This document shows, piece after piece, positions 8,774 through 16,353 of a stretch of DNA of 64,000 nucleotides. Positions within the stretch are counted from its first letter, which is position 1; each line of letters begins with the position of its first letter. Both the position numbers and the translations under genes were made by a program. The DNA comes from Devosia oryziradicis. Its GTDB lineage: Bacteria > Pseudomonadota > Alphaproteobacteria > Rhizobiales > Devosiaceae. A model generated the notes under the pieces. The model ran no database searches and was not told the origin of the DNA. It saw nothing but the letters and a program-made list of their open reading frames with translations. Location of the stretch: contig NZ_CP068047.1 of assembly GCF_016698645.1 (NCBI RefSeq), positions 1,709,001 to 1,773,000 of the forward strand, written 5' to 3'.

Positions 8774-8915
8774 GGCGTGTTTATTGGAAGGCGCGGAGAA
8801 GCCACCTTTGCTGCGCGGCAAGATGAACGGCGACGGTCGCCCGCTATCTGCTCGGGGAGATTCCGTCGATGCAGCGCCCAGAGGACGACTTGCGCCCGAA
8901 GGCCAGGACTGTTGG

Positions 8916-9482
8916 TCAGTAAACCCGGATCGATGACAGGGCGCGGCGCAGGTAGGGGTGCAGGGCTGGCTGGTCGGCAATGATGCGCTCGCAGTAGCTC
9001 TGGAAGTCTCGATCACGGCAGGCGGCGGCAGAAGCACCCAGCACCCTGACCGAGGCGAAGCCGTTGTCGATGCCGAGCAGGGCCAGGTCCTTGATCACGC
9101 GGCCGGTGCTCATGCACAGTTCCGAACCGGTGTAATTGGTGCCCGAGTAGAAGCAGATGCTGCCGCCTTCCGGATAGTTGGGATTGACGCCGCCGGGCCA
9201 GTCGGTCGAGGTGAGGCCGAACACGACATACTGCTTGGTGGTCCAGCCGCGACCCCCGGGGCCGTCGACGAGGCACCAGAGCTCCTCGCAGCGCAGGACC
9301 TTGATGGCAAGGTCAGCGGCGATCTCGCCGGTGACGTCGTAGGCCAGCCCCGGACCGGTGCGCAGCGTCAGATGATCGGCGCTCCAGGCGTGCGTGCCGC
9401 TCTCGGAGGCGGCTTGGGCAACTGCCGTGGACAGGACGATCAACGCAGCGAGGGTGGCGAGAAGGCGGCTGAACTGACGCAT
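8916..9482 (-). CDS. Secreted SH3-like / Cys-bounded module protein 2
   Basis: 188 aa from ATG 9482. A signal peptide ends near AQAA (residue 24). The SH3 part reads HLTLRTGPGLAYDVTGEI and CEELWCLVD; then comes CFYSGTNYTGSELC, with the C-terminal part carrying two further Cys before a final SSIRVY. It has the same architecture as the genes on either side but lacks the long Pro-rich linker and is the most diverged of the four. Role unknown. Confidence 0.7.
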   Translation of the reverse strand: MRQFSRLLATLAALIVLSTAVAQAASESGTHAWSADHLTLRTGPGLAYDVTGEIAADLAIKVLRCEELWCLVDGPGGRGWTTKQYVVFGLTSTDWPGGVNPNYPEGGSICFYSGTNYTGSELCMSTGRVIKDLALLGIDNGFASVRVLGASAAACRDRDFQSYCERIIADQPALHPYLRRALSSIRVY

Positions 9483-9550
9483 TGGGAATCCCTGGCTCTG
9501 AATACGGCGGCACACTAGCGCGGCAGGGGCCGCGCTCCAAGGGCACAAAA

Positions 9551-9580
9551 TGCAAAGGGCGCAGCTCGACGCTGCGCCCT
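9551..9580 (-). terminator. Intrinsic-type terminator after SH3/crystallin-like gene 3
   Basis: Minus-strand hairpin GGGCGCAGC, GTCGA, GCTGCGCCC followed by TTTGCATTTT, about 20 bp after the stop of the gene at 9602. Confidence 0.6.
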
Positions 9581-9601
9581 GCTTGTGGTTGCGTGCCGCG
9601 C

Positions 9602-10255
9602 TTAACGCACGCGGATCGAGACGATGTAGTCGTCGAAATCACCCAGCGAGGAGGCGCTGGTCGTATAGGTGCGGCAGTTGCGGTAATTGCTTTCCGAGCA
9701 GACCTGAACAGACAGGCCATCGGCATTGTCGATCGACGAGATCCGGTCAGCCCAGTCGCTGAGGTTGCGGACGCTGTCGCCCGGCTCCATGCAGAAGCTA
9801 TCGCCACGGAAGCGGGTGCGGTCGTAGAAGCAGACTTCGGCGTAAGACGGCTCGGGGACGGGGCGCACGACAACCGGCGGCTGCGGCTGGCCGACACCGA
9901 TGTTGAACGAGGGGCCATTCGGACCGGTCGAGAAGCCGAACGAAATGCCAGGCTGCTGCGGATTGACCGGGGCGCCACCGGCCGCAGTCAGGTAGGTGGA
10001 CGAAACCCAGCCGTCGCGACCGGGCTTGGCAATGTAGCACCACGAGCCCTGGCACTGCTGCACATCGACCTGCGTGCCGCGGCGGACGGTGTCGACCACG
10101 GCGTAGTTGGTGCCTGGGCCGGAGCGCACATTGACGTTGCTGGTGATGGTACCCGGCGCTGCATTAGCGGCGGGGAGGAAGACCACGACTGCCGTTGCGG
10201 CAACGGCTACGCCGGTGGCGATATTGAGCAGCATCCTGCGGGTATGACGGTTCAT
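9602..10255 (-). CDS. Secreted SH3-like / beta-gamma-crystallin-like protein 3
   Basis: 217 aa from ATG 10255. A hydrophobic signal segment ends at PAANAAPG (about residue 34). The SH3 domain reads VNVRSGPGTNYAVVDTVRRG and CQGSWCYIA; the central segment ISFGFSTGPNGPSFNIGVG is nearly the same as in protein 1. The C-terminal module starts CFYDRTRFRGDSFC and ends YIVSIRVR. This copy is closest to protein 1, suggesting local duplication. Function unknown; secretion is supported by the signal peptide. Confidence 0.75.
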   Translation of the reverse strand: MNRHTRRMLLNIATGVAVAATAVVVFLPAANAAPGTITSNVNVRSGPGTNYAVVDTVRRGTQVDVQQCQGSWCYIAKPGRDGWVSSTYLTAAGGAPVNPQQPGISFGFSTGPNGPSFNIGVGQPQPPVVVRPVPEPSYAEVCFYDRTRFRGDSFCMEPGDSVRNLSDWADRISSIDNADGLSVQVCSESNYRNCRTYTTSASSLGDFDDYIVSIRVR

Positions 10256-10389
10256 GTTCTTGGCGCTCCTGTGTCTGGCCCGACCGGTCCGGGTGGACGA
10301 CGCTCGCGGCGGCCAGTAGTTTTTATTTGCGTGGGAAACGGGGGGACGGAGCGAAGAGTTCCGGCCCCCCAAGGGAAATTGGCTATGTG

Positions 10390-11040
10390 TTAGTAAACGT
10401 CGATGGACGACGCCTTGCGATCGATCTCTGGCGGCAGGCGCGACGCGTCGCGGCGCAAGGTGACGCAGCTGCCCCGATAGTTGGAGTCGGTGCACAGGTC
10501 GACGCGGGCGCCACCGAATACCTCTACCGACCGGATCTTGTTGTCCCAGTTGCGCAGGCGGCTATAGCTGTCACCCTCTTCAACACACAGGCTCGAACCG
10601 CGGAAGTTGCGTTCGGTGTAGAAGCAGGCGCCGGCCTCGTCGTCGATGACAGGGGGCAGTGGCGGGCGCGGGGGCTGCGGATGCGGCTGGGGCCACGGCC
10701 AGCCCGGATTGACCGGCGGCTGGGGAAGAGGCGGCTGGGGCTGCGGTTGCGGTTGCGGCTGCGGCTGGGGCTGGGGAGGCCGCGGCGGCGGCGCCATTTC
10801 GACGATGTACTGCTGACCGATCCATACGGGCGAACGGCCGTAATAGACCATGCAGAAGCTGTTCTCGCAGCGCTCGACCGTGACTGGGGTGTTGACGGGA
10901 ACGGTGGTCACATAACCGGAATCCACGCTCGGGCCGTTATAGGCGCTGACGTCGGCCGATGTCACCGCCTGAGCCATGGCAACGACCGAGGTCGCGAGGA
11001 AAATGGCGGCCGACAGGAGGCCGAGGCGAAAGGGTTTCAT
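10390..11040 (-). CDS. Secreted SH3-like / beta-gamma-crystallin-like protein 4 with Pro-Gln repeat linker
   Basis: 216 aa. The signal peptide ends near AMAQA (about residue 25). A shorter SH3-like part has CENSFCMVYYG. The linker is a PQ dipeptide run followed by many prolines (about residues 84-130), then the module CFYTERNFRGSSLC ending KASSIDVY. The linker is encoded by a tandem CTGCGG/TTGCGG hexamer-like repeat that could vary in length by slippage. It is the first of the four paralogues in transcription order and has the direct-repeat box 63 bp upstream. Confidence 0.75.
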   Translation of the reverse strand: MKPFRLGLLSAAIFLATSVVAMAQAVTSADVSAYNGPSVDSGYVTTVPVNTPVTVERCENSFCMVYYGRSPVWIGQQYIVEMAPPPRPPQPQPQPQPQPQPQPPLPQPPVNPGWPWPQPHPQPPRPPLPPVIDDEAGACFYTERNFRGSSLCVEEGDSYSRLRNWDNKIRSVEVFGGARVDLCTDSNYRGSCVTLRRDASRLPPEIDRKASSIDVY

Positions 11041-11102
11041 AGGCGGAAACTCCGGAAAGATGGGCCGACTTCGGCTTGTGACCCGGTTTGACCATAGTGT
11101 AG

Positions 11103-11119
11103 CTGAACGCTGTCTGAAC
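11103..11119 (-). promoter_or_regulatory. RTTCAK-N5-RTTCAK direct-repeat box
   Basis: On the minus strand: GTTCAG, ACAGC, GTTCAG, 63 bp before the start of SH3/crystallin-like gene 4. A further inverted copy of the half-site lies immediately upstream (CTGAACCGAAC). Possible -10-like sequences TACACT or TATGGT follow within 1-6 bp, which would fit an activator site overlapping the -35 region. Confidence 0.5.
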
Positions 11120-11147
11120 GGTTCGGTTCAGCCAGGATCGGGCAAGG

Positions 11148-11534
11148 TCAAGGGTTGATGCGGCGCTTGGTGCCGTCTTCACCCAGCGCAACATAGACGA
11201 AGCGACCATCGGTGACCTTGACGCGATCGGCGATGCGATTGCGTCGCGCCCAGGCCTCCATGCTGATCGTGACCGAGGTGGTGCCGACCCGCTCGACGGT
11301 GGTGTAGACGCACAGGATATCGCCGACCTTTACCGGAGCGATGAAGGTCATGGCCTCGACGGCCACGGTGACGACGCGGCCGCCGCTGCGCTCGACGGCG
11401 GCGATGGCGCCGGCAATATCCATCTGGCTCATCACCCAGCCACCGAAGATGTCGCCAGCGGGATTGGTATCGGCAGGCATGGCCAGGGTGCGAATGGTAA
11501 GTGCGCCGGTCGGCTCGGTGGCGTCAGACTGCAT
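11148..11534 (-). CDS. Acyl-CoA thioesterase, YciA-like hotdog fold
   Basis: 128 aa, a complete single hotdog domain. The N-terminal TIRTLAMPADTNPAGDIFGGWVMSQMDIAG holds the conserved Asn-Pro...Asp...GG of YciA/acyl-CoA hydrolases (catalytic Asp in the DIFGG segment), and VEAMTFIAPVKVGD is the second conserved block. It hydrolyses acyl-CoA thioesters in the cytoplasm; chain-length preference cannot be judged. It starts 3 bp after the thymidine kinase gene, so the two are probably co-transcribed. Confidence 0.9.
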   Translation of the reverse strand: MQSDATEPTGALTIRTLAMPADTNPAGDIFGGWVMSQMDIAGAIAAVERSGGRVVTVAVEAMTFIAPVKVGDILCVYTTVERVGTTSVTISMEAWARRNRIADRVKVTDGRFVYVALGEDGTKRRINP

Positions 11535-11537
11535 GTT

Positions 11538-12131
11538 TCAAGGTCCCTTTACCGGCCAGCGGCCGACCGCTTCTTCCCAATGCCTGCGGCAGAGCGAGAC
11601 ATAGACCGATTTCTCGATCGCGACCTGCTCGCCGTCGGTAATCACCCGACCCTCGGCATCCTGTCGCACCACCATGGTGGCCTTGGCGCCGCAGGCGCAG
11701 ATCGTGCGTATCTCGCGCAGGACGTCGGCGACAGCCAGCAATTCGGATGAGCCGGGGAAGAGCTTGCCCTGGAAATCGGTCCTGAGGCCGAAGCACATGA
11801 CGGGGATGCGCAGCCGATCGCTGACGCGGGCCAGCTGCCAGACCTGCTGGGCCGTGAGGAACTGTGCCTCGTCGACGAAGACGCAGTCGATCTTGCCGGT
11901 TTCGGTTTCCTCGCGCACGGACTGGTAAAGGTCGTCGTCGGCAGAATAGAGCGCGGCCTGTTCGGAAATGCCGATGCGCGAGGAGATGAGGCCGACGCCG
12001 TTCTGGGCGTAGAGCGCCGATGTGTAGAGCAGCGGCCGCATGCCGCGCTCACGGTAATTGTAGGCGGCCTGCAGCAGCAAGGTGGACTTGCCGGCATTCA
12101 TCGCCGCGTAGGAAAAGTAGAGCTTGGCCAT
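11538..12131 (-). CDS. tdk: Thymidine kinase
   Basis: 197 aa from ATG 12131. Type II thymidine kinase: MAKLYFSYAAMNAGKST with the P-loop, FVDEAQFLTAQQV as the Walker B/lid segment with the catalytic Glu, VMCFGLRTDFQGKLFPGS for the base-binding region, and an incomplete zinc set (CACGAKATMV and a C-terminal SLCRRHWEEA). It phosphorylates thymidine with ATP for dTMP salvage. The downstream thioesterase gene follows after 3 bp. An intrinsic terminator (12188-12214) lies on the same strand just upstream of the start, suggesting a separate short upstream transcript or attenuation. Confidence 0.95.
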   Translation of the reverse strand: MAKLYFSYAAMNAGKSTLLLQAAYNYRERGMRPLLYTSALYAQNGVGLISSRIGISEQAALYSADDDLYQSVREETETGKIDCVFVDEAQFLTAQQVWQLARVSDRLRIPVMCFGLRTDFQGKLFPGSSELLAVADVLREIRTICACGAKATMVVRQDAEGRVITDGEQVAIEKSVYVSLCRRHWEEAVGRWPVKGP

Positions 12132-12187
12132 GGCCCCGTTGTGCCGGAGCGGCCGGCGGTGCGCGAGTGCAAAGACGGCTGCTCCAC

Positions 12188-12214
12188 AAAAAAGAGGCCG
12201 CCACGGGGGCGGCC
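12188..12214 (-). terminator. Intrinsic terminator upstream of tdk
   Basis: Minus-strand hairpin GGCCGCC, CCCGT, GGCGGCC followed by TCTTTTTT. It ends 57 bp before the tdk start, in the same direction as tdk, so it must terminate a transcript that begins upstream of tdk. Confidence 0.7.
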
Positions 12215-12337
12215 GAAATGCCGATCGGATCGGCGGGGAGAGCGGGGGTTGGCGGCCGCACTCTCCAGGGGCCGGGCGCGACGTTGGGGACGTGGGCGCG
12301 GCAGGTTCGGGCCACATGGGGGATGCGCCGGAACGAT
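12188..12337 (-). ncRNA. Candidate small RNA or attenuated leader upstream of tdk
   Basis: The minus strand between the DUF2147 gene and tdk has no ORF with coding character but ends in a good intrinsic terminator. A GATAAT -10-like sequence lies at 12344-12349, giving a putative ~150-nt RNA; its -35 is poor. The RNA would be rich in C-runs (CATCCCCC, CAACCCCC) in potential loops, including a GAGAG...CTCTC stem. It may be an independent sRNA or a tdk leader with attenuation. No known family recognised. Confidence 0.3.
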
Positions 12338-12390
12338 CCAAGGATTATCGAGCTTGTATGACGGAGGCGTGACGCGCTCGGTCACGTGAC

Positions 12391-12407
12391 GTTCAGATGC
12401 AGTTCAG
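12391..12407 (+). promoter_or_regulatory. RTTCAK-N5-RTTCAK direct-repeat box
   Basis: Reads GTTCAG, ATGCA, GTTCAG, 45 bp before the DUF2147 gene start and in the same orientation. Same 11-bp-period direct repeat as at 8757, 11103, 24137 and 55843. Confidence 0.5.
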
Positions 12408-12452
12408 ACTGGCTCTGGCAGCGTGGATATCCACAGTTTGGAGTGATCGAAA

Positions 12453-12833
12453 ATGCGGAAAACCGTTCTCGCGCTGGGTACCCTGGCCATGCTGGCGCAG
12501 CCGGCACTGGCCTCCCCCGAAGGCACCTGGGAAATCGAGATGCGCGACTCGCGCTACAGCGTGGAGCTCTGCGGTGATGGCACGCAGTTGTGCGGCACGT
12601 TGATCTGGCTGGGCAACGGCGCCGACAATGCGGAAAACCTGCCCTACCTCAATACGCTGCTGATCGACCACGCGCAGCAGACGGCACCCAACCAGTGGAA
12701 GGGTGACCTCAACATCTACGGGCAGCGCGCCAGCGGGACGATCACCCAGGTGGGCGAGGACCAGATCACCCTCCAGGGCTGCGTCGCCTACATCATCTGC
12801 AAGACCTACCAGATGTACCGGTATGGCGACTAA
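12453..12833 (+). CDS. DUF2147-family secreted protein
   Basis: 126 aa. The signal peptide ends at PALA (about residue 20). The mature part GTWEIEMRDSRYSVELCGDGTQLCGTLIWLGNG matches the start of DUF2147 proteins, and GCVAYIICKTYQMYR is a second conserved block. Members are small, exported beta-rich proteins of unknown function. GGAG lies about 10 nt before the ATG. It is transcribed away from tdk, with the direct-repeat box upstream, linking it to the SH3/crystallin-like genes. Confidence 0.8.
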   Translation: MRKTVLALGTLAMLAQPALASPEGTWEIEMRDSRYSVELCGDGTQLCGTLIWLGNGADNAENLPYLNTLLIDHAQQTAPNQWKGDLNIYGQRASGTITQVGEDQITLQGCVAYIICKTYQMYRYGD

Positions 12834-12839
12834 GACCGC

Positions 12840-13745
12840 CTAGTTGGTGGTTCGGGCGATGTGCGTCTGCCGCCTGGCCCAGAGCGGGGGCAAGGCCTCG
12901 ACGGCGATGATGGCAACAAAGATCAGCGCGGCGCCTGCATAGCCAATGGGCGGCAGGCGTTCGCCCAGCAGCACGGCGCCGCCGAGTGCGGCGAAGAGGC
13001 TTTCGGCCGACAGAATGATGGCCGTATTGGCCGGCGGCACATGCTGCTGGCCAATGGCCTGGAAGGTAAAGGCAATGGCGGTGGAGAAGATGCCGGCATA
13101 GGCGATCTGCATCCAGCCGGCCGAGATACCTGCCACGGTCGGGTTTTCGATCACGAAGGCCAGCGCCAAAGCAGCAGCGCCCGCCACCAGGAAGCTGATG
13201 GCTGAAACAAAGATGGGCAGGCCCGTGGCGCGCGCGATCTGGCCGAGCAGGATCACATGCAGCGCCCAGAAGACGGCGCAGGTAGCGACCAGCCAGTCGC
13301 CCTGGTTGAAACTGCCCAGGCCGCCGCCATTGAGATAATACGTTCCGACCAGCGCCAGCGGTACGCAGACGAAGATGATCGGGTGCGGGCGGGTGCGGAA
13401 CAAAACAAAGCCCAGCAGCGGGACGAAGAACACGTAGAGGCTGGTGAGGAAGCCGGCATTGGTGGCGGTGGTGGTGCCCAGGCCCGCCTGTTGCAGCCAC
13501 GATCCGATAAAGAAAACCAGTGTCACGCCGCCCACCATGGCCCAGTGGCCCGATTTGAGCGGCTCCGGGCGGCGGCGCTTTTCCCACAGTGCCAGGGGCA
13601 GGATGAGCAGGCCGCCAAGCAGGTAGCGAACGCCGGCAAAGGTCAGCGGTCCCATCGTGCCCATGCCCGATTTCTGCGCGATGAAGGCAAAGCCCCAGAG
13701 CATGGTGCAGATCAGGAGGAGCAGGGTGGCGACGGGGCGGGACAT
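12840..13745 (-). CDS. DMT-superfamily transporter with two EamA domains
   Basis: 301 aa with ten predicted membrane helices arranged as two EamA repeats (about residues 5-140 and 150-285). The first helix motif LLLLICTMLWGFAFIAQK and the C-terminal AESLFAALGGAVLLGE are typical. Such proteins export or take up amino acids, nucleotides or other small metabolites; substrate unknown. It converges on the DUF2147 gene with a 6-bp gap. Confidence 0.88.
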   Translation of the reverse strand: MSRPVATLLLLICTMLWGFAFIAQKSGMGTMGPLTFAGVRYLLGGLLILPLALWEKRRRPEPLKSGHWAMVGGVTLVFFIGSWLQQAGLGTTTATNAGFLTSLYVFFVPLLGFVLFRTRPHPIIFVCVPLALVGTYYLNGGGLGSFNQGDWLVATCAVFWALHVILLGQIARATGLPIFVSAISFLVAGAAALALAFVIENPTVAGISAGWMQIAYAGIFSTAIAFTFQAIGQQHVPPANTAIILSAESLFAALGGAVLLGERLPPIGYAGAALIFVAIIAVEALPPLWARRQTHIARTTN

Positions 13746-13810
13746 GGGTTTCTCAGCGTGTCAGAGGTGTGTCACCTCTTCCGTTGGCGACGAGGTGGAG
13801 AGCGCCGCGC

Positions 13811-15043
13811 TTAGGGCAGTTCAGCATCCAGCGCAGCGATCAGCCGCTGGATCTCCTCTGGTGTCGTGTAGTGCACGAAACTGAGGCGCAGGACGCCGTG
13901 GGTTGGCGCGATTCCGACGGCCTCGAGCAGCCGGTAGGCGTAGAAGTGGCCGCCGCCGGCCATGATGCCGTGCCTGGCGAGGCGCGTGGCCACTGCGGCG
14001 GCGGGCTCGGCAAGACCCACGGCAATGGTCGGGGCGCGCGTGGCTGGATCGGCGGGGCCGATGAGGCGGACGGAGTTCTTGCGGCTGAGATAATCGAGCA
14101 ACGGGGTCGCGAGCGCGATTTCCTGCGCGCGCATGGCGGCGTGGGCGCGGCGGAAGGGATCGGCGCCCTCGACGCCGTCGCCGGCGATCGCCGCCACGGT
14201 TTCCAGGTAGTCGGCAATGCCGGATGCCGCGGCGATCTGGGCGTGGTCCGGGCCGGCGGGGGTCAGGCGATAGCGGGGCTTCTCGTCGTTGAAGAAGTGG
14301 CCCTGGTTGGGCAGGGCCATGGCCAGCTCGGGCCGTACGGCCATGATGCCCTGATGAGGCCCATAGACCTTGTAGGCGGAGAAGAAATAGATGTCGGCGC
14401 CCAGTGCGGCCAGGTCCGGCAGGCCGTGTGGCGCGTAGCTGACGCCGTCGATGGCGGTCACCGCACCCACCGACCTGGCACGCACCGCAATCTCGGCAAC
14501 AGCATTGATCTCGCCGGATATGTTGGAGCAGTGCGGGGCGGCGATCAGCTTGACCTTGCTGTCGAGCAGCCGGTCAAGATCGGTCAGCGAAAGGCGGCCT
14601 GTCTGCGGATCGACTTTCCACTCGCGGATTTCGGCGCCCATCCTGGCGAGCTTGCGCCAGGCGCCGGTATTGGCTTCGTGATCCTGGTTGGTGACGATGA
14701 CGGCGTCGCCCGGCTTGAGCCATTCGCCGAATGCCTTGCCCAGGACATAGGTATTGGCCGACGACGAGGGGCCGAAATGGATCCAGTCGGGGGAAACGTT
14801 GAGCGCCTGGGCAATACGCTCGAAGCTGAGGTTCATCGCCTCGCCTGCGGCCTGGGAGGCTGGATAGACGCCATAGGGCTGCACCTTGGTGGCGCGGTAG
14901 TAATGGTCGAGCTTGGCCAGCACGGCACGCGAGGTGTAGGAGCCGCCGGCATTTTCGAAGAAGGCCTGGCCCTGGAGGGATGGCTCGGCAAAGGCGGGAA
15001 ATTCGGCGCGCAGGCGGGCCGGATCGAGGGGCAGGTCGGTCAT
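13811..15043 (-). CDS. Cysteine desulfurase-like PLP enzyme (class V aminotransferase)
   Basis: 410 aa. Fold-type I PLP enzyme: FFENAGGSYTSRAVLAKL near the N-terminus, HFGPSSSANTYVL, VIVTNQDHEANTGAWR, AAPHCSNISGEINAV, and FFSAYKVYGPHQGIMAV carrying the Schiff-base lysine. This is the pattern of the cysteine-desulfurase-like protein (TIGR01976) group, which is distinct from IscS and SufS. No Fe-S assembly genes are adjacent, so a role in cluster biogenesis should not be assumed. Confidence 0.85.
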   Translation of the reverse strand: MTDLPLDPARLRAEFPAFAEPSLQGQAFFENAGGSYTSRAVLAKLDHYYRATKVQPYGVYPASQAAGEAMNLSFERIAQALNVSPDWIHFGPSSSANTYVLGKAFGEWLKPGDAVIVTNQDHEANTGAWRKLARMGAEIREWKVDPQTGRLSLTDLDRLLDSKVKLIAAPHCSNISGEINAVAEIAVRARSVGAVTAIDGVSYAPHGLPDLAALGADIYFFSAYKVYGPHQGIMAVRPELAMALPNQGHFFNDEKPRYRLTPAGPDHAQIAAASGIADYLETVAAIAGDGVEGADPFRRAHAAMRAQEIALATPLLDYLSRKNSVRLIGPADPATRAPTIAVGLAEPAAAVATRLARHGIMAGGGHFYAYRLLEAVGIAPTHGVLRLSFVHYTTPEEIQRLIAALDAELP

Positions 15044-15089
15044 GATCTATCCAGTCGGTTCGTGGCCGATTGGTAGGGGATAGCGCAGC

Positions 15090-15120
15090 AAAAGCAAACC
15101 CCGGCCGTTGAGAGCCGGGG
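15090..15120 (-). terminator. Intrinsic-type terminator after the Spy/CpxP-like gene
   Basis: Minus-strand hairpin CCCCGGCTCTCAACGGCCGGGG followed by TTTGCTTTT. A second GC hairpin (15158-15181, arms GCGCTGCC/GGCAGCGC) sits between it and the stop codon. Confidence 0.6.
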
Positions 15121-15188
15121 CCTGTGCGACAGCAGATTGAAGCGCTGCCGCTAAGTTGCGCTGCCCGAAGGGTGGCAGCGCCGGTGAA

Positions 15189-15845
15189 TCAGCCGTTGGC
15201 CGGGGCGGCAGGACCGCCCTCGGGAGCAGCGGGGCCGCCCTCGGGAGTGGGGAGGCCACCCTGGTGATGGCGCGGGCCGCCTTTGCCGAAGCCGGGCATG
15301 CCGTCGCGGTCGGGCCGCTGCGGGGTCAGTTGAGCCTTCTGTTCGTCGGTGAGGCTGTCGAAGAAGGCGGTGGCTGCCGGCTGCACGGCCTCGAGGGCGG
15401 CAAGGTGGGCCTTTTCGATGGCGATCCGGTTCTCGAGCCGCTCGGACATATCAGGCGGGGTCACCGCCGCCACTTCACCTTCAACCGGCCGCTGCGGACG
15501 GAGACCCTCGGTAGCCGTTTCGAAGTCGGCGGCGGCAGACAGGGCCGTCGTCTTGAGCGTGTCGAACAGGGCCTGCTGCTCCGACGTCAGCTCGATGCGG
15601 TGGCTGAGATGAACGAGGGCGACCTCGATGGCTTCGGCACCACGCGCGAAGTTGAGGAAATCGCCCCCGCGCTGGCCACCCATCGGGCCGGGGCCCTGGT
15701 TATCGCGGCGCAGGTGGAAGCCGGGGCCGTTGTCGGCATGGACCTGCATCGGTGCAGCCTCCTGGGCGAAGGTGGGGGAAATGGCGGAGAGCCCGGTGGT
15801 CGCAGTCATCAGTGCCACAATGGCGGTCGTCGTGATCGTCTTCAT
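15189..15845 (-). CDS. Spy/CpxP (LTXXQ) family periplasmic protein
   Basis: 218 aa. Signal peptide ends at PTFAQ (about residue 28). The helical body contains LTSEQQALFDTLKTTALSAA and FFDSLTDEQKAQLTPQ, two LTxxQ-type motifs. The C-terminus is a Gly/Pro/His-rich tail with tandem EGGPAAP repeats. Spy/CpxP proteins are ATP-independent periplasmic chaperones or stress sensors, and His-rich forms may bind metal. An inverted TGTTCAC...GTGAACA pair lies upstream (about 15907-15934), a possible but unassigned regulatory site. Confidence 0.8.
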   Translation of the reverse strand: MKTITTTAIVALMTATTGLSAISPTFAQEAAPMQVHADNGPGFHLRRDNQGPGPMGGQRGGDFLNFARGAEAIEVALVHLSHRIELTSEQQALFDTLKTTALSAAADFETATEGLRPQRPVEGEVAAVTPPDMSERLENRIAIEKAHLAALEAVQPAATAFFDSLTDEQKAQLTPQRPDRDGMPGFGKGGPRHHQGGLPTPEGGPAAPEGGPAAPANG

Positions 15846-15966
15846 GGTAGGTCCTTTGCATGGGAGCCGGTCGATCCGGCAGAGACGACCATAGTGCGTG
15901 CCGCCTGTTCACGACCTTGCGAGCGGGTGAACACTTGGTCAGGTTGGTAAGGAAGCGGAGGTTGAT

Positions 15967-16353
15967 TTGATCGAGATCGTGAGCGACCCGTTTCCGGGGG
16001 ACGAGGCGATGCGCCGTTTGTGGCGCGTGGCATGGGACGGGGAGGGGCCGCAGAGCTTCCAGCCGATCCTGCAGCGGAGCCTGGGCCACGCGGCTGCCTA
16101 TGACGGAACGGCGCTGGTCGGCTTCGTCAATGTCGCCTGGGATGGCGGCGTGCATGCCTTCATCCTCGATACCTGTGTCGATCCCGGCTATCGCCGCCGG
16201 GGCATTGCGCTGCAGCTCGTCGAGCGTGCGGCCGAGCTGGCGCGGCAGCGCGGGGCGGAATGGCTGCATGTAGATTTCGAGCCGCATCTGGAGGCGTTCT
16301 ACCGCCAATGCGGTTTCCGGCCGACCGCCGCGGGATTGATGCGGTTGGTCTAG
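15967..16353 (+). CDS. GNAT-family N-acetyltransferase
   Basis: 128 aa, TTG start supported by GGAGG (15957-15961) 5 nt upstream. The acetyl-CoA loop is DTCVDPGYRRRGIALQLVERA (Q/RxxGxG/A type), followed by RGAEWLHVDFEPHLEAFYRQCGFRPT, a standard GNAT C-terminus. The substrate is unknown. Its stop overlaps the convergent LysE gene by 4 bp. Confidence 0.88.
   Translation: MIEIVSDPFPGDEAMRRLWRVAWDGEGPQSFQPILQRSLGHAAAYDGTALVGFVNVAWDGGVHAFILDTCVDPGYRRRGIALQLVERAAELARQRGAEWLHVDFEPHLEAFYRQCGFRPTAAGLMRLV

Noticed and set aside
14000..15076. 435-codon plus-strand frame antisense to the cysteine-desulfurase-like gene
   Set aside because: Composition rich in Gly/Ala/Arg/Asp without domains; shadow of the real gene.
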